Shown here: one piece after another, positions 22,169-33,562 of the stretch
Numbering within the stretch: the stretch's first letter is position 1
How the letters are laid out: each line of letters starts with the position of its first letter
DNA from: Dasypus novemcinctus
Lineage: Eukaryota; Chordata; Mammalia; Cingulata; Dasypodidae
Length of the DNA: 64,000 nt
Direction of reading: 5' to 3'
Assembly: GCF_030445035.2 (NCBI RefSeq)
Contig: NC_080704.1
Location: 20,998,499-21,062,498, forward strand
Notes under the pieces: model-generated
The model's input: the letters and a program-made list of their open reading frames with translations, nothing else
Databases searched by the model: none
What the model was told of the DNA's origin: nothing
Translations under genes and position numbers: made by a program

Positions 22169-23069
22169 ATCCTTACTTTTAAGGTAAAGCAGTTAATAGG
22201 ACACACTGACCAATGTAGATCACCTAACTGGACCACTGAGGCCCATTAGAAGTTTTTTTCAACTTTTCTGATGACAGTAACTATTGCTCTTAACCAATTT
22301 CAACTTTATTTATGTTGGGTAGATGCCGAGTAGGCATATACACAGAAGGCCAGTATTATGATCGTTATTCATTATTATATTAGAAAATTTATAAAGAGGA
22401 AGAATTGTTTTATGGAGTTCAGAAGAAGCAAGATCAATATGTTTTCCACTGTGTGTGTGTGTCTTTTGTATAACTGTCCCAGAATTCCAAGGCATCTTAT
22501 AAAAAGTCTGTAAAATTGCACTGAATCACATCTGCTGTTAAAACTAGAAAATCAGAGGCACAGCCATTTTATTGCTTTGTAGTACTTATGCTCTATGAGC
22601 TTGTTTCCTTTACAAACGTAATGCTCTGTGTTTTTTAATCTCTTTCCATTTTTAATTGAAATACTGAGTTAAGGTAATTTGTGTATTACATCTCAGTCTA
22701 TGTGCACAAGTTCAAGGGAAGGGCATCAGTTCAGGTCCTTTTAAACTGTCAAAACCCTTTGAAGGAGGGATATTAGTGAGATATTATACTTATCCAGTCA
22801 CCTCACATTTAAGCTAAGCAAGTAAGTCAAGGACAAAAATGAAATTGACAACAGTGATGCCTCACTCTTATACCCTCATGCATACCATTATCATTGAATT
22901 CCCATAAGAAGACAGCAACTTTACTTTGATGCCTTTGGAAAGGCATAGAAAAGTTTTCCTTACAGAGCTGTTGTGGGAGTAAATGAGACAATTTAAGAAA
23001 AGTTCCTGGCACATAATAGCATTACATAAATGGATTCTACTGCAGAGAGGGTATATTTAAAGTGGGTCA
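22169..23069. other. Unassigned stretch
   Basis: A short MIR-like tail at about 22970-23035 (GCTGTTGTGGGAGTAAATGAG). Otherwise nothing recognised. Confidence 0.35.
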
Positions 23070-23800
23070 AGTGGCTTCTGGAGTCATTCCACCTGGGTCC
23101 AACTCCTAGTTCCACTGCCTACTGACTGGGTGGGCTTGGGCAAGTTACTAAAACCTTGTCTGTAAAATTGGGATAGGATCCTTTTGCATTAGTTACCAAT
23201 TGCTGCATAACAAATTACCCCAAAACTGAGTGGCTTAAAAGCAACGAGCATCTCTTATCTCAGGTGGGAAATCAGGAGTGGCTCAGCTGGGTGGTTCTGG
23301 CTCAGGGTCTCTCATAAAGTTCGAGTCAGAATATTGGCTGGGGCTGCCGTCATCTGAGGACTTGATGGGGCTAGAGGATCTGCTTCCAATGTGGCTCGCC
23401 CCCGTGGCTGTTGGCAGGAGGCCTCAGTTAGGCCCCTCCACAGGGTGGCTTGAGTGTCCTCATGTCATGTCAATAGACTTCCCCCATAGTGAGTCATCCA
23501 AGAGAGAGGACAAGGAGGAAGCCTCAATACCTTTTTTGACCTGGTCTCGAAAGTCACCATCATCACTTCCACTATAACCTATTTGCTAGAAGTGAGTCAC
23601 TAAGTCCAGCCCACACTCAAGGGGAGAGAGCAGTTAAGCTCTACCTCTTGAAGGGAGGAGTATCAAAGAATCTGTGAGCAAATTTAAAAATCACTACATG
23701 ACTTCATAGGGATATTATGAGGATTAAATGAGATAATCTGTGCAAAATGCTCAGTACAATGGCACATGGTAACTACTCAATAAATCTTTATTATTATTTC
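23070..23800 (+). mobile_element. MIR SINE, sense, split by an LTR
   Basis: The head half is at 23070-23186 (TCTGGAGTCATTCCACCTGG, GGGCAAGTTACTAAAACC, CTGTAAAATTGGGATAGGAT). The tail half is at 23698-23800 (ATAGGGATATTATGAGGATT, AAATGAGATAATCTGTGCAA, ACTCAATAAATC). The two halves are contiguous in MIR coordinates. Confidence 0.75.
23187..23697 (-). mobile_element. LTR-like repeat inside a MIR, antisense
   Basis: TTACCAATTGCTGCATAACA at the left, GTTCTGGCTCAGGGTCTCTC, GGCTGTTGGCAGGAGGCCTC and CCTTTTTTGACCTGGTCTCG further on. Best preserved of the three related copies (2226, 19701). Confidence 0.65.
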
Positions 23801-23879
23801 CAAAGAAGGCTGCTGTTTAGCTAGGGGAACCTGGTTTCACCGGGATTAAGACATTAACACAAGAAAAATTAATTTATTG

Positions 23880-24080
23880 GGAGCTGATGGGGCTCAAGCA
23901 GCTGAGCGCCTGCCTCCCACACAGGAGGTCCAGAGCTCGGTTTCCGGTGCCTCCTAAAGACAAAAAAAACAATAAGCAAATGGAAAAACCAACTCAGTGG
24001 AGCTGATGTGTCTCAGTGGTTGAGCCCCAGCTTCCCACATATGAGGTCCAGGGTTCAATCCCCGGCCACAGTCCCTCAAA
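23880..24080 (+). mobile_element. Dimeric short armadillo SINE, sense
   Basis: Two tRNA-like heads (about 23880-23955 and 24000-24070) with A-rich spacers. Duplication AAAAATTAATTTATTG (23864-23879) and AAAAATCGATTTATTG (24081-24096). Confidence 0.85.
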
Positions 24081-24096
24081 AAAAATCGATTTATTG

Positions 24097-24640
24097 ATTT
24101 AGAAAATTATGTAAAATGATAGCTGTTGAATAGAAGCAGGTATCTGAGGCAACAAGTATTTGTGACCTAACTCCTCTAGTTTCAATCTCTTTGATAATTT
24201 ATCCTGTGCTTTGCAGAGGAAGGTGAGCTGGATGCTGGGGACTGCCTTTGTATCTAGACTCATCGGGTCAGGGTTGTACAGCAGTATCAGATTATTTAGG
24301 CCAGATGGTAAGATGCTAAAAGTGCTCTCCATTGCTTGCCCCAATTCTCAGTTATTCTTCCACTGCTATTTATGAAATTACCTTGCTGACTTCTTACAAA
24401 GCCAAAGACAGTACATCTTCGTTATCTTATTGGATATTTCTCTTGAAATGAAATGCCCTTCTATATCTGTAACAGCCACTGTTAGCACTGTCACACTCCC
24501 GCTCCGTGGATCCCACTGATCTCAGACGATGTGGACATTCTAGACTTAGGTAGACTGGGGAATTCACCACCACCCAAGGGGACTGAGAATGGGGGTGGGA
24601 GAGGGGAGGGGCCTGGGGAAGGCTTTCGAGGTGTTGGCTT
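24097..24640. other. Unassigned stretch
   Basis: No exon or repeat recognised. G-rich at 24580-24620. Confidence 0.4.
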
Positions 24641-24731
24641 TTTTTTTCAGGAGGTACAGGGGATTGAACCCAGGACCTCGTACAATGGGAAGCAGGTGCT
24701 CAGCCACTGAACAGCAGACGCTCACCCCCAG
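24641..24731 (-). mobile_element. Short tRNA-like SINE, antisense
   Basis: Poly-T, then AGGTACAGGGGATTGAACCC and GGGAAGCAGGTGCTCAGCCA, the antisense short armadillo head also present at 18637. Confidence 0.8.
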
Positions 24732-24859
24732 GGAGGGCTTTTAAATGTAACTGTTATCCCAGAGAATCCTCAACCTAGTCAAGTTCTAGGTTCCTTCCTT
24801 GAAGGTTTAAATTTCTCTAAGAATATCCCTTATCCGATGTAGAGTCCCTGTTACTCTAT

Positions 24860-25395
24860 TTTTGCTGCCAGCCTGTGACTGGAGAACATTCTCTAACATG
24901 GCTACAAATCTGTAAAATACGTATTCTGTAAAAGAGGTGGAGCTGAGGGAGATAGAGTCGTTGCTCTACCTGTATCTTCTTGGCATTCACCTTTATGTGC
25001 ACAAAGTCCCTTACTGTGACTCTTGGACAGAGGTTTTTTCCCCTGGCTGGGGGAGCACTTTCAGCTTTCTCATAGGAAGCTCTGGGAGTGCTGGAGAGCC
25101 AAGGCCGAAAGAGCCTTCAAACTTACTTGATAAGTATCCCCAGCTTCCTCATCTTGTAGGGAAGAACTTAGTGCGTGTTCTACACGGTCTCCCACGGTTC
25201 TCCAGCAGGACTGAGCTCCAGTCGCCCACAGCAGTCCCTGGCTTGCCCACACACCTCTTATTGGCTTCCTTCCTTTCCCTGGCTCACTTACCCACTCATT
25301 GTTTCTTGGGATCAACTGTCAGATAAACTACTTACATTTGAATCCTTGCCTCAGGGTCTGCTTTTGGGGAAACCCAAACTAAGGCATCCTTCATA
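24860..25395 (+). mobile_element. Probable old LTR, sense
   Basis: Ends AGATAAACTACTTACATTTG ... TCAGGGTCTGCTTTTGGGGA ... CCCAAACTAAGGCAT, a layout common at the 3' end of old mammalian LTRs. Borders approximate, family not named. Confidence 0.4.
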
Positions 25396-25640
25396 GGGTT
25401 GGTGTGAGGATTAAATGAGATGATGTATGCAAAATGCCTGGCATGTAATCAGAGCAGCTCGCATTTATTGATCAATTTCTTTGCACCAGGCACGGTCTTA
25501 AATGCTGGGCATGCACTCACTTATTTTAATCTTCATAACAGCCCTATGAGGTTTACCCTTATCATCCCCCTTCTACAGAGAGAGAGTAAATAACTTGCCC
25601 AAGATTGCACATTCATCAAACCATTGAAACCATTGAGACA
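25396..25640. mobile_element. MIR fragments in both orientations
   Basis: 25396-25455 is a sense MIR tail (ATAGGGTTGGTGTGAGGATT). 25460-25620 is antisense (TTTATTGATCAATTTC, AGCCCTATGAGGTTTACC, AACTTGCCCAAGATTGCACA). Confidence 0.6.
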
Positions 25641-26242
25641 ATTATCCAATCCCAGGCAGTAAACACAGATATGTTCTTTTAGGTGGCTGGAGTGGTACTT
25701 TGAGTTATCAGAGATCTTACTGATTGAGTAGACCTTGGGAGATTCCAGCTTGTTCTCTGTGTATTGTCGATGGACGTGTAAAATATTTTGAGAGGGGTTT
25801 TTCCCGTTGCCACCCTTCCAAGAAGACTTCCATGGGGTAAGTGACCTCAGCAGTGAGAGGCTGTGGATCATGGCTCTGAGGATGGCAGCTAGAAGGGGGA
25901 ATTGACACATATCGTTGAGGTGCCCCCAACACAGAAGTCAACAAGAGCCAAGATGCAGAAGGGATGGGGAAGCAGAAATGGGTAGGAATGGGAGGGGGCA
26001 ACATTCACGGGTTGTTACGTGAAGAGCTACATGTTCCTTCTTCCCTCTACCTCCATCTAACCTCTGTGGTCTGAGGACCTGGGCTTGGTGAAGGAACTGA
26101 CCCCACCCTCCAAGGAATGGGAGTAGAAGTAAAAGAGCTGACCACACCCCTTGGTCACTTCAGGTGCCTTAAGTCACAAGCCAGGCAGGTGGTGGCGGGA
26201 GTGGGGGGGGCGGAGGAGAGGGTTTAAATCAAACACAAGTTT
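25641..26242. other. Unassigned stretch
   Basis: No exon or repeat recognised. G-rich patch at 26190-26215. Confidence 0.4.
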
Positions 26243-26260
26243 TAAACTGGGTTGATTTTT

Positions 26261-26730
26261 AAAAAAGATTTATTTATTTATTCATTTCCCCCCTTCCCCT
26301 CTTCCCACCCTGCTGTTTTTGCTGTCTGTGTTGTCTTCTCATTTTCTCTCCTCTAGGATTCACCGGGGTTTGATACTAGAGACCTCTGATGGGGAGAGAG
26401 GTTCCTGGTCAATTGCGCCACCTCAGTTCCTGGTCTCTGCTGTGCTTCACCTTGACTCTCCCCTTGTCTCTCTTTTGATACATCATCATCTTGCTGCGTG
26501 ACTCTCTTGCGCGGGGCACTGATTCACCACACAGACATCTTGTGCGGGCACTCGTGCAGGCACTGGCTCACTGTGTGAGCACTCGTGTAGGCACTGGCTC
26601 ACCATGTGGGCACTGACTTGCCATGCAGGCATGCTTTCTCTTCTTTTTTACCAGGAGGCCCCAGGGATCGAACCCAGGTCCTCCCATATGGTAGGTGGAA
26701 GCTCTATCAGTTGACCCACATCTGCCTCCC
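26261..26730 (-). mobile_element. Second-type armadillo SINE, antisense, full length
   Basis: A perfect 18 bp duplication TAAACTGGGTTGATTTTT flanks it at 26243-26260 and 26731-26748. About 470 bp, with two tRNA-like modules and a GTGCGGGCACTCGTGCAGGC-type internal repeat. Same family as 20982-21384. Confidence 0.95.
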
Positions 26731-26899
26731 TAAACTGGGTTGATTTTTAATAGCTGAGAAGGCCTAAAAGTCAGAAAAACTGTCTAAGATGTTAAGGGAG
26801 GGACACAGAGACAAATTTGCCATAATAATATGTTTTAAAGTAGTGGTTGGAGAAAAACAAACTGCTTTAAGTTCATATCCAGCAGAATTCAGCCTGCTC

Positions 26900-27145
26900 A
26901 ATAACAGCTAATTCTTATAAAGTCTTTACTATGTTCCAAGTACTCTAGGTATTTCACAAATAGTAACTCATCTAAACACAGGAGGTAAGTACTATTATCC
27001 TTCTACTCCTTTTACAAAGGAGGAAACTGAGAGGCAGAGAAATTGAGCAATTTGCCAAAGGACATAATGAGAGCTGGGATTTGAACCCAGGCAATCTGGC
27101 TCCTGAGTCTAGGCTTTTAACCACTGAGCTATACTGCTTTGCCAG
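26900..27145 (-). mobile_element. MIR SINE, antisense, well preserved
   Basis: TTACAAAGGAGGAAACTGAG, GCTGGGATTTGAACCCAGGC (tRNA-like B-box reversed) and TTTTAACCACTGAGCTATAC appear in the expected reverse order. Confidence 0.85.
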
Positions 27146-27399
27146 CAAACCACCTTCATATGGCATTGTTTTCTGGTGGGGCTTTTGAGGCCTCCATTTC
27201 TGCTCTTTCCACGCTGTTTGTGGTTAAACTTAGTGCCTGAAGGACAAGGATAGAGGTTTTAATAGTTAAAAATGAGGGACTGAACTTATATTTCCCAAAG
27301 GACATTTTCCCAAATGGTATGAACTTTAAATAAAAACACATAAGATCTGCCAGTCTGATTTAAGCTCTGAGCAGGGCCAAAGAATAACTAACGTTCACT

Positions 27400-27590
27400 T
27401 TATCCTACAAACACTGTAGATCTACACATCGATTTGGTTCTTAAGCTTTTCTCCCAGATCTTGATTGTGTTATGAGGTCTAGGCCCAGACGGGCATTTCA
27501 TAAATGCTTTTTGACAATGATTGGGAGGCTTATTTAGCCTTCTAGCCTTGGCCTACATATACCCAGGATAAAAATATCTTATATCTTGAT
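27400..27590 (+). repeat. Left copy of a second local duplication
   Basis: Shares TCCTACAAACACT, GATTTGGTTCTTA, AGTCTAGGCCCA-like, GCTTATTTAG and GATAAAAATA blocks, in order, with 28300-28490. Not a repeat family I recognise. Confidence 0.7.
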
Positions 27591-28181
27591 TACCATTCAT
27601 TTATCTATTGGAATCCATAGTATGCAAGGGCCTTGATATCTGTAGCAGGATGTTTCTATGGCATCTAATAGGAACTCTAACTCAAACTGTCTTAAACATG
27701 AGGAAAGGGTGGAACTTAAACAACTCAGTGATGTTATTAAGAACCCACCTTTCCGCCCCCCCCTTTTTTTTAATAACTCAATTGTACTTAGTATTTAGGC
27801 TTTGACCTAGGGCTGATTTCCCAACCTAGTCACAAAATGGCTGCCAGAGAGAACTGGGGTACTTACTCCCTTGTTCATATCCAGCAGGATGGACAGGGAA
27901 AACTCCCTTTCAAACTATGGGATGTTAAGTCCTTTCTGCCAGTTTAATTGGACCATGCATTGACACACTGATTGACTAAGACTGATCAGGATCCCTACTC
28001 CTTCCTTCTCCGCCCTTCCCAAGCCTGGATGGGATGGGTACCTGAACAAGGTGGGGTTCTATTAGAAAGCAGGAAGGGGCAAATAGATGATGGGGAGGCT
28101 CGGAAGCAGGTTCTTCATCTAGAAAATGGTGACCTAACACCTACCTTGCAAAAAATCATGAGGATTAGAGATAATGAATAT
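27591..28181. other. Unassigned stretch
   Basis: A short C-run and T-run at 27755-27771. MIR-like tail just before 28180. Nothing coding seen. Confidence 0.35.
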
Positions 28182-28560
28182 AGGGTTGCCTGACTTAGCA
28201 AATGAAAATACAGGTTGCCCAGTTAAATTTGAGTTTCAGATAAACAACAATTTTTATTTTTTTAATATTTTAAAATTTTTTAGTGTAAAGGTATGCTCAC
28301 CCCTTCCTACAAACACTAACCATTTACACATTGATTTGGTTCTTAGGCATATCTCCAAGATCCTGACTGCATTAACGAAGTCTAGGCCCACAGGGGCACT
28401 TCATCAATGCTTTTGGACAATGACCAGAACGCTTATTTAGTCTTCTATCCTTGGACCACATTTCTCCATGATAAAAATAAATACTTACACTGAAAAATTG
28501 TTCATTGTTTATTTGAAATTCGAATGTAACAGAGTATCATGCATTTTATCTAGCAGTCCT
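28182..28560. mobile_element. MER53-like palindromic element with an insert at its centre
   Basis: The left arm (28182-28280) has AGGGTTGCCTGACTTAGCAA and CCCAGTTAAATTTGAGTTTC. A degraded right arm (about 28492-28560) has TTGTTCATTGTTTATTTGAA. The centre holds the right copy of the second duplication. Relative of the intact palindrome at 6171-6353. Confidence 0.6.
28300..28490 (+). repeat. Right copy of a second local duplication
   Basis: Aligns with 27400-27590 in the same orientation, offset by about 900 bp. It sits at the hinge of the palindromic element. Confidence 0.7.
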
Positions 28561-30219
28561 TGATGTATATAAAGTTCTTGGTGCCTAGGAGGCATTCTTT
28601 CAGCAGTAAGTATTGGTGTTCTTTCCACATAAGAAAAGAGCTCAGTTGAACGGCCACATGATATTTTAAAATCCTTACTTCTAGATTTTAATTCATGCTT
28701 CTAGAAAGTATGTTATTTTGCTCAAAAGAGGAATGAACTGAACTGGAGGTGGCTCCAAGAAACCCCTCATCACTACTCAAAACCAGATTAAAGCAAACAT
28801 CCCCAAGTGGAAGGAAAAATTTGTATACGTGGGATGGCACATTATAAAGCATCTCAGATGACTGCTTAAAACTAAACTGGACCTATATCAGTGAATATTC
28901 AGTCACTGTTTTTTCCTTATCTTGTTCTGAATCTAGACAAATCACTCTTAATTTGATTCAAAGGTACTATTGCTGCAATTTGTGGGACAAAAGCACTAAC
29001 ATGCAGGGATGAAAATGGAGAGACTTCCTCCAGGAATTCTAGCGCCACATGGGTGAAGCTTGAGATCACAGCACTGTTACTTACTTCTGGAGAAAGCAGA
29101 GACTCTCTAAAGCTCTTTGCTGTTGACTCCGACTCCATTTTCCCTCACTGCTAATTCGCTGTTCCTACCTGTGAAATTTTCTAATATGCTTCCTGAAAAG
29201 CTCTTTAAAGAGACAGCAGGAACCTTCGTTTCCTCATCTAATCTCCACCATGGTATGAAAACGAAAACCTTTGCTGGCTTGGCACAGGGCGGTCAAACCC
29301 AGCATATTGTTACATATTGCTACCAGATTCTTGACAGGAATAGATTAGATGGATTTTATCCAAAATACTTATTTCCTATTGCAGCCCTCATATTTCTAAT
29401 TTGGCTGCTATGACCTCATATACTGTTGCTTTCTGTGCGTTTCCTAAAAACCAGAAAGAAAAAAAACCACGATATTTCTTTTCGCTTTTATAAGTGGAAA
29501 TTATGATGCAGCTTTCCATAGATTTTACATAGATTTACCCGCAATGGCTTTTATTAAAGTATTATATTTTTAATTTCCAAAAAACTGGCAGTGGAAATGA
29601 ATCCCTTTCAATTTCATCACTTCTCCATCCTGATTGGAAATCTGATCCGTGGTGGGTATTAAGATCTTTACATTTCTACTGGTTGCGCGATGACTTCATT
29701 GCTTTCATGCCAGCTGGGGACTCTTGTGTGGCGGTACCTTGGACCGAAGCGGAGCTGTGGGGCTGCTGATGCGGCTGCTGCAACAGCAGCCCTTTGCATG
29801 CAGCCAGCTGCTGTTCAAGGAATCCTCAGGAAGCTAGTTATTTGCTCTTAATTTACCTAGGGGATCGCAGGCTGATGGATGAGTGTACGTGTGAGTGTGT
29901 GTATGGATGTGTGTGTGTGTGTGCACGCGCAGCTGCAACAGTTGGACAGCAGCAGAGGTGGGCTCCGATATCATTTTTACCAACCACAGAGATAAACCAG
30001 CCTTCCTTCTTTATTTCCAAGCAGAGTCTCGGCTCCCGCCCCAAATGCGCTCTCCTCATCCTCCCCCCTCCCCCCGCACGTGTGCCTCCGGAGGGAGACC
30101 AGGATAGCTGCGATGCAGGCAGGATTCCCCCTTTTTTTTTCCGCAGTGACGGGCGGATTCCGGGGCCTCCTGGCCCCTCCACCCACGCAGCCGCCTCTTT
30201 CCTAGTCACGATCTCCCCC
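28561..30219. other. Region upstream of the CpG island
   Basis: AT-rich with no recognised repeat until 29.7 kb, which is unusual in this repeat-dense window. From there GC rises. A short perfect hairpin (GGCTGCTG, CAA loop, CAGCAGCC; 29773-29791) and an octamer-like TTTGCAT follow. A (GT)n tract lies at about 29888-29925. It could include distal promoter elements, but none is proven. Confidence 0.4.
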
Positions 30220-31250
30220 CCCTCCCCTCAGTGAACTCGCGGCGCGGGCCCCGCCCCTCCCGGACTCCCAATCTTGGTTGCTAGGGCCTGGCGGGGCAAC
30301 CAAACCTGGCGCGCGCCGGCGAGCTTGCGCAAGTAACCAGCAGTTCTCGGTTTCGGGGGGCCCGAGCACGCGAGCGCGGGCGGGGCGCGCGAGCCCGAGG
30401 GCGAGCGCTCGCTTCTTATTGGTTCTTACCAGAAATGGGCGGGGAGGAGGCGGGACTTGGCTGGGCCTGAGGAGCCTCTCCATTGGCCCGAGGGGGCCGG
30501 CCAGGGCGGGGCAGTTAGCACAGTAGGGTGTGCGTTCGCCTCTTCGAGAGGGCGGGGCCGGAGGTTTCGATTAGTGGTTGTTGCCGCTGGGGACGGTGAA
30601 GCGGCGACGGCGGCGGCCTCGGGAGCTGTGGGGTCCCGGGCCGGAGGTGGGGGATTCGGCGGGGTGAGTAGTCGCGCCGATACCCGCCCGCCAGGCCTTC
30701 CTGCCCTCACGTGCGGTCCCTTGCTCACCCAGCTTCTCCCCAAAGAGGGGGTCTATCCGGTCCCCGCGGAGGGATGAGAGAGGGGGCGGCGGCGCCGGTC
30801 CCCCCGTATCGGGGAGAGGCGGCGAGGGCGCCCCGGCTTGGAGCGGCGCCTCCTGAACACCCCATTATGCCGCTGGGAGGGAACCCCGGAGAGGGGCTGG
30901 GCTGTATTTTGGGACGTGGGAAGACAGAAGGGTGCGAGGACCGGCGGCCGGTCGAGGCCGCCCGGCGGGGCTCCCCTCAGCGGCGGGTCTGCGGCGTCCC
31001 CGCCCCGCCGCCCCCGCGACGCCCGCTCCCCTGGGCTTGCGGCGAGGGAAGCCCCTTCCCGCCGGCGCCGAGGAGGGGCTCGCGAGCCGGAGCCCCCCGC
31101 CCGAGTTCCGAGGGAGCCCGGGACCTGCTGGGGACTGCCTGCCGCGAGTCGGGTCCTGCTGACCTTGGCTGCCTGCGAGGGTGGGCGAGCGCCTCGCCGC
31201 CGGCCCCGCGGCGCCGCCAGCCTTCCCCGTGCAAGTTTCAGGCGTTGCTG
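30220..31250. promoter_or_regulatory. CpG island promoter
   Basis: About 1 kb that is very GC-rich and dense in CpG, in contrast to the AT-rich flanks. It contains Sp1-type GC boxes (GGGCGGGG at 30437-30444, 30504-30511 and 30550-30557; CCGCCCC near 30251) and inverted CCAAT boxes (ATTGG at 30418-30422 and 30482-30486). It also has an inverted repeat TTGGTTGC...GCAACCAA (30274-30303). There is no good TATA box, as is usual for housekeeping promoters. Direction is inferred as plus from the splice donor at 30664. Transcription from the minus strand as well is possible. Confidence 0.85.
30515..30663 (+). other. Putative non-coding first exon
   Basis: Just downstream of the GC and CCAAT boxes is a stretch with no ATG on the plus strand. 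It ends at a near-consensus splice donor GGG|GTGAGTAG (GT at 30664). The stretch contains GCGGCGACGGCGGCGGCC. The start is a guess; initiation is probably dispersed over about 30515-30580. I do not recognise the gene. Coding sequence would begin in a later exon. The overlapping ORFs in the island (106-180 residues) are probably products of GC-rich composition. Confidence 0.55.
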
Positions 31251-33372
31251 TGAAGTTCAGGACAGGCATGGTGGGGAGAAGCAGAAACTGGCCGGCTCGC
31301 AGACCTTTGGACCCTCATGGAAATGAAATTCTGGGGTTTGGAACCACCTCAGCGTGAACACGTCCTCGCATTGACCCGTTTTGTGCCCACGGTGGGGGTG
31401 GGGGCAAAGAACCTGAACATATTTCCATGTAGGGGCACGTCTTCCCGGAGGGTTTTGTTTTTCCGCTTCACCTGAGTGTTAAAGCACAGATGCCCGAGTA
31501 AGAAAAGCCTGACGTTAGTATCTCTCCAGTGAAATTAGATGGATGCTGTGATATTTAAGTAGTCGCGGTTCAGTATTCTGTTAACACAATCTATTTGAAT
31601 TAGCCGAAATTTAAGCTGCTTTTAGAAAGTAGTGTTGGCACAATAATTTCTTTCCGTGCATCCGAAATAGGTAGTGGTTATGTCGGTGATGTAAAAGATT
31701 ACACAAATTAATTTGTCTGAGAGCATTTGACTGAAATGAAAGACATAAATATGTATAGAATAGGATTATCGTTTTAGGTAACATCTATCTTGGAACATTT
31801 CCATCTGGTTCCTTTTCTTGCTGTAGGGTTTCAAAAAAGACATCTTTATCGAGGCTATTTGGAATAATTTGTGACTGATGTTTAGATGTAAATTTGTCTG
31901 TAATTCCTTTATTTTAAGTGTTTTAAAATAATTTTATTCATAAAACGAGAAGAGGCTATCTTTATTTGTCCCTGTGTGTTTAGTGTTGAAGGAAGGAGGG
32001 GGGGAGTAGTCTTATAGTTAAGGTTTTTAAGCTTCATTAATAATACATTTTTTAAAAAGTGTGCCTCTTTTTGAGAAAATGATAGTTGAGTACCTAGCAA
32101 GCCTTTACATTTCTTTATTAAAAGTACTATTTTAATACAAATATACTAGAAAGAAAAAAATAGCAGCTAGGTACGGCAGGGGAGGCACAGAGAGATTGAA
32201 AGGTGATGAGTTTTGTTTGTGTTTTGTTTATTTTTGGAATAATGAAGTGCTCTAAGAATGATCGAAGTGATGACTGCATATTTATGTGATTACACCGAAT
32301 AGCATTGATTATACTTAGGATAGATTTATGCTTTATTAATATGTATCAATAAAATTGATTTGTTAAAAAAAAAGTACTATTTTGGGTTTGGGCATTTTTG
32401 TCATTGACACTAGAGCAGGAGTAAGGAATCCTGCAGCAGCATTACCAGTTTGACACCACCAGTGGGTGTTTCTGTTGACAAATGCAGAGAGGGGAACATT
32501 TGGAAAGGAAATTTTTTTGGGGGTGGTGGTGGGGAGGGGGTGTGTGAGAGGAGGGGGGAAGGAGCAGAAGAGAGAAAAACTGCAGGCTAAAGCTGCTAGC
32601 ACAGTGTATGCTGAGCGTTTCACAAGTACAAGGAAGCCTAATTAGGAAAAAAAAATTAGTTTGGCTGTATTAAGTAATAGAACTCCAAAAGAGGCATTCT
32701 AAGTTAAAGTTAATCTTTCCAAGAGTGTTAAATAAGCTACCATTTGAGAGTAGTTGAAAGGTCCTCAATTGGAGGAGGTAGCAAATTCCTCTGAATTGTC
32801 TTTTTGACATGATCAATATAATGATTAACTTGAGATGTGTGTGTGTGTACACACATATACATACCCATATTTTACAGTTTAGTATTCTAATTTGTTTAGC
32901 ATATTTTGTAAGCATAAATTTTAAAAAACTTGATGTATTAAAAGATTAGAAATATTTTTTCTTCAGAGAACATTCCTTTCCACCCTGATCAATCTTAAAA
33001 TTTATTTATGATTTAGGGGCCTTTGGTGGGATTTTTTTTACCCCTTTATCTCAGGTTTTAGATTTTTACTTATATATGTTCCCTGTACTAAATCTGCTGT
33101 TATTTTCATTGTAATTTTCTTCAAGTTATTTAAATCAGAATGTGGCATCTACACAGTATTCTTTGGGGTTTTAAAAGGAAAGGCTTCCATTGAAAGAAAT
33201 TGCAGGGTCATCTCACATAGATGAGTAATAGGTTGACTGCGAATCAGATTGTGTTCTATTCCAAATATGTTGCATGGCGTTAAGGCAGTCCTACTTAATT
33301 AGAACCAGATTTTACGTGATATTTCTATTTTGAAGGTGAAGTATTGTTATGTTACAAACTGAAATACAGAGT
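31251..33372. other. Putative intron 1, no recognised features
   Basis: AT-rich with few repeats. A (GT)n tract at about 32837-32850. No young SINE was seen over more than 6 kb downstream of the CpG island, unlike the rest of the window. Confidence 0.45.
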
Positions 33373-33562
33373 CAGGAGTTCTTAACCTTTTTTGTTCCAT
33401 GGGCCCCTTTGCCAGTTAGTTGAAAACTACGAACCCCTTACTAAGTCCACACTATACTGTGTAATATTTAATAAATATATCATACTTGCACCAACATGTC
33501 CCCACAAGAATGTTTTTTTGAATTTAAATTCAGGTTTATGGATCCTTGGTTAAGAATCTCTG
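33373..33562. mobile_element. MITE-like DNA transposon fossil
   Basis: Terminal inverted repeats CAGGAGTTCTTAACC at left and GGTTAAGAATCTCTG at right enclose 190 bp, the layout of a non-autonomous hAT-type element. The target duplication is not visible. Confidence 0.55.

Noticed and set aside
30711..31253. 180- and 162-residue plus-strand ORFs and minus-strand partners in the CpG island
   Set aside because: Stop codons are rare in such GC-rich DNA. The ORFs overlap in several frames and begin downstream of the inferred splice donor.
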